From Acidobacteriota bacterium (GTDB lineage Bacteria > Acidobacteriota > Polarisedimenticolia > J045): a stretch of DNA of 26,792 nt. The stretch lies in the NCBI GenBank assembly GCA_024276295.1, contig JAJRXN010000471.1, positions 1 through 26,792 on the forward strand, read 5' to 3'. The notes beneath the pieces are model-generated. The model had not been told where the DNA came from. It was given only the letters and a program-made list of their open reading frames with translations, and did not search any database. Each line of letters starts with the position of its first letter. The stretch's first letter is position 1. Shown here one piece after another: positions 17,801 to 25,500 of this stretch. The translations under genes and the position numbers were made by a program.

Positions 17801-20068
17801 ATGAGAATCGTCGTGGTCGGTGCCGGCGCGCTCGGGGGGCTGGTCGGGGCCTGCCTGACCGAGGCCGGCGAAGAAACCGTGCTGGTCGAGATCAACGCTG
17901 CCCGGGCGCGGCTGATCAACGAGAGCGGCCTGTTCATCACCCGCGAAGGCGAGCCGGAGCGCTGCGTCAGGGTCCGGGTCGTCTCGACGCTCGACGGACT
18001 CGATCCGGCCGACCTGGTGTTCATTTCGGTCAAGAGCTACCAGACCGAAGCCGCCGTGCGCGGCATGATGCCGGTGATCGGCGAGCAGACCCGGGCGCTC
18101 TCGCTGCAGAACGGGATCGGCAACACCGACGTGATGGCGGGGATCCTCGGCCCCGAACGCGTGCTGTGCGGGATCACCTACCACAGCATCCAGCACACCG
18201 GGCCGAATCGGTTGCGCTACCGCCCGGGGATCAAGCCGATCCAGATCGCGCCGTACGACGGCCGCGTCACGCCGGAAGTCGAACAGATCGGCGAGGTATT
18301 CCGCCGTGCCGGGCTCGATACCGACGTCGTCGAAAACATCGACCAGGTCGTCTGGCAGAAGCTGCTGCACAACGCCGTCGTCAATCCGGTCTCCGCGGTC
18401 ACCGGGCTGAGCTGCCGCGAGATGCTCCAGGACGAGGACCTGATGGCGTTCATGCGCGACCTGTGCATGGAGATCGTCGCGGTGATGCGCGCCCACGGCG
18501 TGCCGATCGTCGACGAGGAGGATCCGTTCCGTCCGGTGATCGGCTCGCTCAAGGCGCTGGGCAAGAACCGGCCGTCGATGTGGCAGGATCTCGCCCGGGG
18601 CACGCGGACCGAGATCGACGCGATCAATGGCGCGATCTACCGCGAGGCCCGGCGGCTCGGGCTCGACGCTCCGCACAACAAGGCGCTCGTGCATTTCATC
18701 CACTCGCGCGAGCGCCAGACGATCCTGCGCCGGCAGGAGATCACGCGCACGCTCGAGGAGACGAAGAAGAAACAGAAGCAGACCGCTCCCCGTGCCCGTC
18801 CGACCGGGCTCGGCGCCGAGGGTGGAATGCCGGCCGGCAGGGTCCCGTTGCAGACCGCCCCCAAGCTCAAGGAGATGGTCCGCGAGAGCTTCCGCGAACT
18901 CCAGCGCGCAGCCGAGGACCCGGACCGCAAGGTCGCCTGCTGCTCCGGGATGTGTCCGGTCGAGATCGTCCGCGCACTCGGCCTGACGCCGTACTTCCCG
19001 GAGAACCACGCCGCACTGATCGCGGCCAGCCGGCTGTCGGGCCGGTACATTCCTCGTCTGATGTCCGAGGGCTACTCGCAGTTCGTCAGTTCGGCGATGG
19101 CCTGCGACATCGGTGCGCTGATCAGCGGTGACAGCCCGCTGGTTTCCGCCTACGGCATCGAGGGACCACCGATGCCGGACGTCGTCGTCTACAGCACCAA
19201 CAACGGTCACAGCCTGATCCGCTGGTTCGAGCACTACGGTGCGCGCTACGAGATCCCCGTCTTCGGGCTGCATCCGCCCGCCGCGCTGAGCGACGTCGGC
19301 CGGATCGAGGTCGATGCCGCATCGCAGCAGATGCTGCGGCTCGTCGAACGACTCGAACAGGTCACCGGGCGTTCGCTCGACTTCGATCGCCTCGCCGAGG
19401 CGGTCCAGTGGTCGGCACAGGCGACGGCGCTGTGGGAAGAGATCCGGGCACTGGCTCGCACGGTCCCGTCGCCGGTGACGGCGTTCGACCTGCTGATCCA
19501 CGTCGGACCGATGATCCTGATGCGCGGCACCCCCGAGGCGGTCGAGTACTACCGCATTCTCAAGGCCGAACTCGAACAGCGCGTTGCCGACAAGGTGGCG
19601 GCGGTGCCCGGAGAACGGTTTCGCTTCTACTGGGAGGGCTCGCCGATCTGGTGCGCCCTGCGGCCGCTGGCGCGGCTGTTCCTCGAGCGCGGCGTCGCCG
19701 TGGTCGCGTCGAGCTTCTTCGCCAACTTCGCCCTCGGCGGGCTCGACCCGGCCAACCCGATCGAGAGCATGGCGCGGGCGTACACGAGCATCTTCCCCAA
19801 CCGCTCGGACGCCTACAAGGCCGAGTACCTCGAAGGGGAATTCGAGAGCTACGGCGTCGATGCGGTCGTCTATCACGAGGATCGCACCTGTCCCGAGCAC
19901 AGCAACGTCAGACACGGCCTCGAGGTGCAGATGCGCCGGCGGACCGGCCTGCCGTCGCTGATCCTCGAGGCCGACAGCCACGACCTGCGGCTGTTCTCGA
20001 TCGACAGGCTCGAGAGCCAGCTCCGGGACTTCATCGAGTGTCAGCAGGAGCAGGGGGAGATCGCATGA
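17801..20068 (+). CDS. Fusion of ketopantoate reductase-type oxidoreductase and benzoyl-CoA reductase/2-hydroxyacyl-CoA dehydratase subunit
   Basis: The 755-residue reading frame holds two unrelated enzymes. Residues 1-310 are an ApbA/PanE domain: VGAGALGG (6-13) binds NAD(P)H, LQNGIGN follows at 102-108, and catalytic residues have E. coli PanE spacing: Lys187, Asn191, Asn195, then Ser259 and Glu271. Residues 311-350 are a polar linker. Residues 351-750 are a BcrB/BcrC/HgdB-family core subunit, with CCSGMCPVE (380-388), ACDIG (434-438) and RTCPEHSN (695-702), the three places where cysteines bind the [4Fe-4S] cluster. The C-terminal half aligns with the partial gene at 26328-26792. Dch upstream and Had downstream suggest benzoyl-CoA dearomatisation; reduction of a 2-oxoacid with later dehydration is the alternative. 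The start ATG follows GGGGAGAGGA. Confidence 0.82.
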   Translation: MRIVVVGAGALGGLVGACLTEAGEETVLVEINAARARLINESGLFITREGEPERCVRVRVVSTLDGLDPADLVFISVKSYQTEAAVRGMMPVIGEQTRALSLQNGIGNTDVMAGILGPERVLCGITYHSIQHTGPNRLRYRPGIKPIQIAPYDGRVTPEVEQIGEVFRRAGLDTDVVENIDQVVWQKLLHNAVVNPVSAVTGLSCREMLQDEDLMAFMRDLCMEIVAVMRAHGVPIVDEEDPFRPVIGSLKALGKNRPSMWQDLARGTRTEIDAINGAIYREARRLGLDAPHNKALVHFIHSRERQTILRRQEITRTLEETKKKQKQTAPRARPTGLGAEGGMPAGRVPLQTAPKLKEMVRESFRELQRAAEDPDRKVACCSGMCPVEIVRALGLTPYFPENHAALIAASRLSGRYIPRLMSEGYSQFVSSAMACDIGALISGDSPLVSAYGIEGPPMPDVVVYSTNNGHSLIRWFEHYGARYEIPVFGLHPPAALSDVGRIEVDAASQQMLRLVERLEQVTGRSLDFDRLAEAVQWSAQATALWEEIRALARTVPSPVTAFDLLIHVGPMILMRGTPEAVEYYRILKAELEQRVADKVAAVPGERFRFYWEGSPIWCALRPLARLFLERGVAVVASSFFANFALGGLDPANPIESMARAYTSIFPNRSDAYKAEYLEGEFESYGVDAVVYHEDRTCPEHSNVRHGLEVQMRRRTGLPSLILEADSHDLRLFSIDRLESQLRDFIECQQEQGEIA
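18815..18829 (+). promoter_or_regulatory. Possible internal ribosome-binding site and start in the fusion gene
   Basis: GAGG at 18818-18821 stands five bases before an in-frame ATG (18827-18829, residue 343), exactly between the ketopantoate reductase domain and the benzoyl-CoA reductase domain. Initiation here would yield a free 413-residue core subunit, close to the usual family size, in addition to the fused form. Such purine runs are common in GC-rich coding sequence, so this is a possibility, not a demonstrated site. Confidence 0.3.
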
Positions 20069-20889
20069 GCAGCAGCGAGCCGATCCTTGCCGCCGGCGTC
20101 GATGTCGGTACCGAGTGCGTCAAGGCGGTCGTCGCCGAGCCGTCGGGCAGGATCCGTGGCCGTGCCGCCACACCGACCCGCGGATACTTCGAGGCCTGCG
20201 TCGAGGAGGTGCTGCGGGCGGCGTGCGACGAGGCCGGCGTGGCGCGGGACGGGCTGGCGGCGGTCTGCGCCACCGGCTTCGGCGGAGCGTGCGTTCCGGA
20301 GGCGACGTTCAGCGTCTCCGAGACCGCCTGCCACGCCCGCGGGGCGTTCGAGCAGATCGGGCGCGAGATGACGCTGGTCGATGTCGGGGGCCGCGAGCCG
20401 CGGGCGATCCACGTCGGTCCCCGCGGTCGCCGGCTCGGTGCGCGCAGCGTGCGCAAGTGTGCCGTCGGGATCGGCACGTTCCTGATGTTCGCCGCGCGGC
20501 ATCTCGACGTGCACCCGACCCGACTGCAGGAACTGGCGGCCTCGGCCGAGACGCCGGCGCCGATCAGCAGCTACTGCTCGGTCTTCGCGGGCTCGGAGAT
20601 CCTCGAGCGTCTGCGCGACGGGTTCATGCGCGAGGAGGTCGCCCTCGGCTGCATGCACTCGATCGCCGAGCGGATCTTCGAGCTGGGAGACCTCGACGAG
20701 CCGGTCGTGTTCACCGGAGGCGTTCCGGCGTACTTCCCCGGCGTCGCCCGGAGTCTCGAACGACTGTGCGGGATCAAGGTCGAGATCGCCCCGGCCCCGA
20801 TCTACACCGGCGCGCTGGGGGCGGTGCTGCTGGCGATCGACCGGCTCGAGGGCCGGGCCGGCCGAGAGGAAGAGAGGGAAGAACCATGA
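20065..20889 (+). CDS. Divergent BcrA/BcrD/HgdC-family ATPase (reductase activator subunit)
   Basis: Proteins of this ASKHA-fold family hydrolyse ATP and pass low-potential electrons through a [4Fe-4S] cluster at their dimer interface to the benzoyl-CoA reductase or dehydratase core. The protein (274 residues) retains GVDVGTECVK at the N-terminus and both cluster cysteines, Cys132 (RKCAVGIG) and Cys171 (SSYCSVFA). Several signature positions differ from the copy at 25501-26328: DVGGRE replaces D-I-G-G-Q-D, ATGFGGA replaces STGYGRS, and GIG replaces GTG. It may therefore be the second, BcrD-like member of a heterodimer, possibly with altered ATPase activity. Its start overlaps the fusion gene's stop and its end overlaps had, each by four bases. 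Confidence 0.82.
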   Translation: MSSSEPILAAGVDVGTECVKAVVAEPSGRIRGRAATPTRGYFEACVEEVLRAACDEAGVARDGLAAVCATGFGGACVPEATFSVSETACHARGAFEQIGREMTLVDVGGREPRAIHVGPRGRRLGARSVRKCAVGIGTFLMFAARHLDVHPTRLQELAASAETPAPISSYCSVFAGSEILERLRDGFMREEVALGCMHSIAERIFELGDLDEPVVFTGGVPAYFPGVARSLERLCGIKVEIAPAPIYTGALGAVLLAIDRLEGRAGREEEREEP

Positions 20890-21959
20890 GCGGACGTGGA
20901 GCAGTCGAAGCCTGGATGATGACGGGGCCGGAGCAGCCGTTCGAGAAGCGCAGCCTGGAGCGCGAGACGCCGGGACCGGGAGAAGCGATCGTCGCAGTCC
21001 GCGGCTGCGGCGTCTGCCACACCGATCTCTCGTTCGTCTATCACGGCGTCGCCACGCGGGCGGAACTCCCGCTGGTGCTCGGGCACGAGATCAGCGGCGT
21101 GGTCGAGGAGGTCGGCGAGGGGGTCGACGCCGCCCTGTGCGGCAGACCGGTGGTCGTTCCCGCAGTGCTGCCCTGCGGCGAGTGCGAGCTGTGTCGTCGC
21201 GGGGAGCGGCGCATCTGCCGCCGGCAGATCATGCCGGGCAACGATCGCCACGGCGGCTACGCCTCCCACGTCACGGTTCCGGCGCGCTACCTGTGTCCGG
21301 TCGGCGACGACGTGCTGGCCCGGGCCGAACTGTGGCAGCTCGCGGTCGTCTCGGACGCCGTGACGACGCCGTTCCAGGCGGTGCGTCGCGCCGGTCTCGA
21401 GCGGGGAGATCTCGCGGTGTTCATCGGCGCCGGCGGCATCGGCGTGCACGGCGTGCAGATCGCCGCCGCCACCGGGGCGACGGTGATCGCGCTCGACGTG
21501 CGGCCGGAAAAGCTCGAGACCGCGCGGAAGGCCGGGGCCGCCGCGGTGATCGACGTCTCGGGCCTTTCCGTCAAGGAGGTACGGGCGAAGGTCAAGGCGG
21601 AGGCGAAGGCGCTCGGTGCTCCGGGCTCCCTGTGGAAGATCTTCGAGACCTCGGGAACCGCGCCCGGCCAGGAAGCGGCGTTCGCACTGCTGTGCCACGG
21701 GGCGACGCTGGCGGTGGTCGGGTTCACGATGGCGCGCATCGAGGTGCGGCTCAGCAACCTGATGGCGTTCGATGCCCGGGCGTTCGGCAACTGGGGCTGC
21801 GATCCGGAACTCTATCCGGAAGTGCTGGACTGGGTCGCCGCCGGCCGGATCGAGCTGGCGCCTTACGTCGAGCAGCGACCGCTCGACGAGATCAACGACG
21901 TGTTCCGTGCGGTGCATGCCGGGAAGGTCGAACGGCGCGTCGTGCTGACGCCGGCCTGA
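20886..21959 (+). CDS. had: 6-hydroxycyclohex-1-ene-1-carbonyl-CoA dehydrogenase
   Basis: Had is an NAD-dependent zinc alcohol dehydrogenase that oxidises the Dch product to 6-oxocyclohex-1-ene-1-carbonyl-CoA, the substrate of the ring-opening hydrolase Oah. The 357-residue protein has the catalytic zinc site CGVCHTD (Cys41, Cys44) and GHE (His67, Glu68), structural zinc cysteines 97, 100, 103 and 111, and the nucleotide-binding GAGGIG (181-186). MPGNDRHGGYASHVTVPA and VVSDAVTTPFQA closely resemble Thauera/Geobacter Had. It is the last gene of the plus-strand operon. Oah, which usually accompanies it, is not present in the window. Confidence 0.83.
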   Translation: MSGRGAVEAWMMTGPEQPFEKRSLERETPGPGEAIVAVRGCGVCHTDLSFVYHGVATRAELPLVLGHEISGVVEEVGEGVDAALCGRPVVVPAVLPCGECELCRRGERRICRRQIMPGNDRHGGYASHVTVPARYLCPVGDDVLARAELWQLAVVSDAVTTPFQAVRRAGLERGDLAVFIGAGGIGVHGVQIAAATGATVIALDVRPEKLETARKAGAAAVIDVSGLSVKEVRAKVKAEAKALGAPGSLWKIFETSGTAPGQEAAFALLCHGATLAVVGFTMARIEVRLSNLMAFDARAFGNWGCDPELYPEVLDWVAAGRIELAPYVEQRPLDEINDVFRAVHAGKVERRVVLTPA

Positions 21960-21968
21960 GCGGCCGGC
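21950..21968. terminator. Possible bidirectional terminator hairpin between convergent operons
   Basis: GCCGGCC (21950-21956) and GGCCGGC (21962-21968) form a perfect 7-bp stem with a 5-base loop that contains the had stop codon. Only 13 bases separate the two convergent genes, so a shared terminator would be economical. There is no T-tract on either side, so intrinsic termination is uncertain. Confidence 0.3.
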
Positions 21969-21972
21969 CGGA

Positions 21973-23385
21973 TCAGCCGGGACAGGATGCGACGATCGGC
22001 CGGCGGTCGAAGAGCGGGACGGCGAAGAACACCGCCAGGCTGACGAGCCAGGTGAAGTAGATCGGATGGGGCAGCAGCCGCCAGGCGGGCGGTGCGAGCT
22101 GCCAGGCGGCCAGGGCGATCATCGTGCCGGCAAGCGTCCAGCTCGCCGAGGCGCGGCGGCACAGCCGCGGTGCGAAGAGCGTCATCAGCACGATCAGCGT
22201 GTAGGCGGTCGCCAGCGTCAGGGCCACCAGCAGCATCCGCAGGATGCCTTGGACGGTCAGCGCCAGCAGGAACGTCGCCACGCTGAGCACCGCGATCGTC
22301 ACGCGGCAGACGAACTGCTCGCGTGCGGGAGAGAGCGCCGGGGCGAAGAAGCGCCGGATGATGTCGTTGCAGACGAGCGTCGCGCTGCCCATCAGCAGGG
22401 CCGAGGCGGTCGAGACGTCGGCCGCCCACAGTCCGGCGAGAATCAGCCCCGCGGCCAGCGGCGGCAGGTCGAGCACGACGCGGGGCAGCGCCTCGGTGGC
22501 GACGATTCCCGGGTGCAGGACCGCCGCGGCGATGCCGATCACCGCGCTGATGAACCCGATCGGCAGGATCAGCAGCCCGCCGAGCAGGTACGCCCGGCTC
22601 GCGCTCCGCTCGTCGCGGGTAGCGAAACCGATCTGGATCACCGCCTGCGTCGAGTGCACCTGCGTGATCATCACGACGAACCACGCCGCGATCAGGCCGG
22701 GGCCGACGGCCAGCAGGTCGAAACCCGGATGCGCCGCGGGAAGCCGCGCGGCCATTGCGGACAGGCCGCCGAGCCGGCCGACCGTCAGCAGTGCGCCGAG
22801 CAGGATCCCGGCATAGATCACCAGCACGTTGATCACGTTGGTCAGGCCTGCGGCCCAGAATCCGCCGATCAGCGCGATGCCGACGAAGACCACCGCCGTG
22901 ACCAGCATCCCGCTGCGCAGCGTGAACACGTCGGGCATCAACGAGGAGAGGATCGCGCCGCCGGCGACGTACTGCAGCGATGTGATCACGAGCTGCAGCA
23001 CGAGCTGGCCGGCGACGCCGAGCACCCGCGCCCCGGTCCCGTAGCTGCGCTCGAACAGCTCGGGCAGCGTCGTGATCCCGATCCGGCGGTAGCGCCGGGC
23101 CGCCAGCAGGCCCATCACGAACGCGCCCGCGGCCCAGGCCGCGTTGTACCAGCCGGCCGACAGGCCGACGGTGTAGGCCCGTTCGGCGACGCCGATCGTC
23201 GAGGCGCCGCCGACCGCCAGTCCGGCCAGCAGCGCCGCGGCGACGCCGGCCGGAAGGCCGCGGCCGGCGAGCAGATAGCCGACGAGGCCGCTCCCGCTGC
23301 GCCGGCTCAGGCGCCGCGCCCAGGCGGTCACCGCGAACAGCGCGCCGATGTACAGCGCGACGACGGTCAGCGGAATCCAGTGCAC
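21973..23385 (-). CDS. Sodium:solute symporter (SSS family)
   Basis: This is an integral membrane transporter of 470 residues with about 12-13 hydrophobic segments, starting with WIPLTVVALYIGALFAVTAW. SSS landmarks include STIGVAERAY near residue 75-85 in the early helices and, later, ADVSTASALLMGSATLVCNDI, corresponding to the conserved sodium-site helix (usually with ST-S). It probably imports an organic acid with Na+. The frame extends upstream to 23550, inside the preceding gene; the GTG at 23385, ten bases after that gene's stop, directly precedes the first membrane helix and is chosen. Placement behind an acyl-CoA synthetase suggests uptake of the acid that the synthetase activates; the specific substrate cannot be read. 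Confidence 0.84.
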   Translation of the reverse strand: MHWIPLTVVALYIGALFAVTAWARRLSRRSGSGLVGYLLAGRGLPAGVAAALLAGLAVGGASTIGVAERAYTVGLSAGWYNAAWAAGAFVMGLLAARRYRRIGITTLPELFERSYGTGARVLGVAGQLVLQLVITSLQYVAGGAILSSLMPDVFTLRSGMLVTAVVFVGIALIGGFWAAGLTNVINVLVIYAGILLGALLTVGRLGGLSAMAARLPAAHPGFDLLAVGPGLIAAWFVVMITQVHSTQAVIQIGFATRDERSASRAYLLGGLLILPIGFISAVIGIAAAVLHPGIVATEALPRVVLDLPPLAAGLILAGLWAADVSTASALLMGSATLVCNDIIRRFFAPALSPAREQFVCRVTIAVLSVATFLLALTVQGILRMLLVALTLATAYTLIVLMTLFAPRLCRRASASWTLAGTMIALAAWQLAPPAWRLLPHPIYFTWLVSLAVFFAVPLFDRRPIVASCPG

Positions 23386-23395
23386 CGGTCCGGAC

Positions 23396-25474
23396 TCACC
23401 GCACCCGGATCCGCACGTCGACCGCCAGCGGCGCCTCGCCGCGCGGATAGGCGAGGACCGGGTTGAGGTCCATCTCGCGGATCGCCGGATGATCCGCGGC
23501 AAGGCGCGAGAAGCGCAGCAGCAGATCGCGCAGCGCGTCGAGGTCGACACCGGGCCGGCCGCGGACGCCGGTCAGCACGGGAAACGCGGCGATCGCCCGC
23601 ATCAGGGCGTCGGCCTCGGGAGTCGCCAGCGGAGCCACCGCCACCGAGACGTCGCGCAGCACCTCGACCATCACGCCGCCGAGTCCGAACATCACCAGCG
23701 CCCCGAGTCCGGGTGCTTCCTTGGCGCCGAGGATCAGCTCGCAGCCGGACGGGGCCTGGCGCTGGACGACGAAGCGCGTTCCGGCGCTGCGGAAGCGGTC
23801 CCGCATCGTCGCCAGTGCCGCCTCGAGCTGTTCACGCGTCTCGAGGCCGAGCACGACGCCACCCTCGTCGGACTTGTGCACGACATCCGCCGAGTCGACC
23901 TTGAGCACGCACGGAAAGCCGACCTCGCGCACGGCCTCGTCGAGATCGTCGGGGCCCGAGACGACCGCCAGCGCCGGCGCCGGGATCCCGTAGGCCGCCA
24001 GCAGCCGGTACGCCTCGGTCTGGGGCAGGAAGGTGTCCTTGCCGACCCAGGGTTCGAGGATCGCGTCGGCCGCCTGGCGATCGACGTCCAGCGCGGGTGG
24101 CTCGGCGGCCGGCCGGCGCTGCAGCTCGCCGTAGCGCACCATGTCGGCCAGCGCCCGCACGCCGTCTTCGGCGAACTCGTAGACCGGCAGCCCGGCGCCG
24201 CGCAGCCGCTCGATCAGCCGCGCCCAGCGATCGGTGGTTTCGACGACGACGACGACCGGCTTTTCCGCATCAGCCGTCGCCTCCGCGATCCGTTCGGCGA
24301 TGCCGTCGAGGTCGACGAACGGCGCGGTGACGAGGAACACCATCACCATGTCGGTGTCGCGCTCCTTGAGCAGCGTGTCGACCGCCGCGAAGTAGTGCTC
24401 CGGTCCGGCGGTGGCGACGACGTCGACCGGATTGCCGCAGCTCGCCTCGGCGTAGAGGCTCTGCTCGAGCCGCTGCCGGCCCGCCTCGGACCACTCGGCG
24501 AGCACGAGGTCGCGGCTGACCGCCTCGTCGACCGCCTGGATTCCCGGTCCGCCGGTGTTGGTGATCAGCCCCAGCCGGCGCCCGCGCGGCACGTTCTGGC
24601 ACGCCAGCGCGATCGCCGCCTTGATCATCTCGTCGGAATCTGTGAACTGCACCACGCCCGCCTTGCGGTACAGCGCCTCGGCCATCGCCGCCTGGTCGAC
24701 GAGGCTGCCGGTGTGCGACGAGACCGCGACGGAGCCTTCCGGCGTCCGTCCGGCCTTGATCGCCAGGATCGGCTTGTGCGGCGTGATGCGCGCCGCAACC
24801 TCGAGGAACGCCCGGGGATCCTTGAAGCTCTCGGTCTGCATCATGATCACCCGGGTTCCTTCGTCCTGGCCGTAGTACTCGAGGATCTCCGGCATCGTCA
24901 GGTCGCATTCGTTGCCGTACGAGCAGTACAGACGGTGGCCGAGCCCGACCTTCGACAGATGCAGCTTGAGCAGCTCGCCCATGCCGCCACCCTGGGCGAT
25001 GATCGAGATGTTGCCCGGCTTCATCGGAACGAACGTGAAGTTGGCGTAGACCGAGACCTCCGGATCGGAGTTCTGGATCCCCTGGCTGTTCGGGCCGTAG
25101 ATCCGCATCCCGTGCCGGTGGGCGATCTCGACCATCTCCCGCTCGCGGCGCACGCCTTCCTCGCCGACCTCCTTGAAGCCGGCACTGTGCACGATGGCGA
25201 ACTTGACGCCGTGCCGGCCGCACTCGTCGATGATCGCCGGGATGTACTCGGCCTTGATCGAGATGTTGACCAGATCGACCTGGTCCGGGACCTCGGAGAT
25301 CGAGCGGTAGGCCTTGATGCTGCAGATCGATCCTCCCTTGGGATTGATCGGGAAGATCGGTCCCTTGAATTCATGATCCAGCAGATTCCGCACCACGATG
25401 TGGCCGATCGACAGCGGATTCGCGGACGCGCCGATCACCGCCACCGCCCGCGGCCTGAACAACCCGTCGAGCAT
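23396..25474 (-). CDS. ADP-forming acyl-CoA synthetase (fused alpha-beta type)
   Basis: The 692-residue protein belongs to the NDP-forming acyl-CoA synthetase superfamily, which makes an acyl-CoA from acid, CoA and ATP through a phospho-histidine, or runs backwards to make ATP. The order is CoA-binding domain (about 1-130, AVIGASANPLSIG), succinyl-CoA ligase-like domains (about 150-460) with the phosphorylated His254 in SSHTGSL, and a C-terminal ATP-grasp domain (about 475-692) with FPCVLKVDSADVVHKSDEGG. Feruloyl-CoA synthetase FerA of Sphingobium belongs to this superfamily, so an aryl or cinnamic acid substrate is plausible. The ATG at 25474 follows an excellent ribosome-binding site, AAGGAGGAG. 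It lies 26 bases behind the ATPase gene of the same operon. Confidence 0.87.
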   Translation of the reverse strand: MLDGLFRPRAVAVIGASANPLSIGHIVVRNLLDHEFKGPIFPINPKGGSICSIKAYRSISEVPDQVDLVNISIKAEYIPAIIDECGRHGVKFAIVHSAGFKEVGEEGVRREREMVEIAHRHGMRIYGPNSQGIQNSDPEVSVYANFTFVPMKPGNISIIAQGGGMGELLKLHLSKVGLGHRLYCSYGNECDLTMPEILEYYGQDEGTRVIMMQTESFKDPRAFLEVAARITPHKPILAIKAGRTPEGSVAVSSHTGSLVDQAAMAEALYRKAGVVQFTDSDEMIKAAIALACQNVPRGRRLGLITNTGGPGIQAVDEAVSRDLVLAEWSEAGRQRLEQSLYAEASCGNPVDVVATAGPEHYFAAVDTLLKERDTDMVMVFLVTAPFVDLDGIAERIAEATADAEKPVVVVVETTDRWARLIERLRGAGLPVYEFAEDGVRALADMVRYGELQRRPAAEPPALDVDRQAADAILEPWVGKDTFLPQTEAYRLLAAYGIPAPALAVVSGPDDLDEAVREVGFPCVLKVDSADVVHKSDEGGVVLGLETREQLEAALATMRDRFRSAGTRFVVQRQAPSGCELILGAKEAPGLGALVMFGLGGVMVEVLRDVSVAVAPLATPEADALMRAIAAFPVLTGVRGRPGVDLDALRDLLLRFSRLAADHPAIREMDLNPVLAYPRGEAPLAVDVRIRVR

Positions 25475-25500
25475 GTTCTCCTCCTTGACTGTCGTCCCGC

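Noticed and set aside
16946..19981. A 1011-residue open frame on the minus strand opposite dch and the fusion gene
   Set aside because: Its composition is that of a shadow frame with no motif. The plus-strand genes here have intact catalytic residues.
17801..20068. The fusion as an assembly artefact or frameshift joining two genes
   Set aside because: The frame is open without interruption and the linker has normal composition for a flexible joint. An artefact cannot be fully excluded without reads, but nothing in the sequence suggests one.
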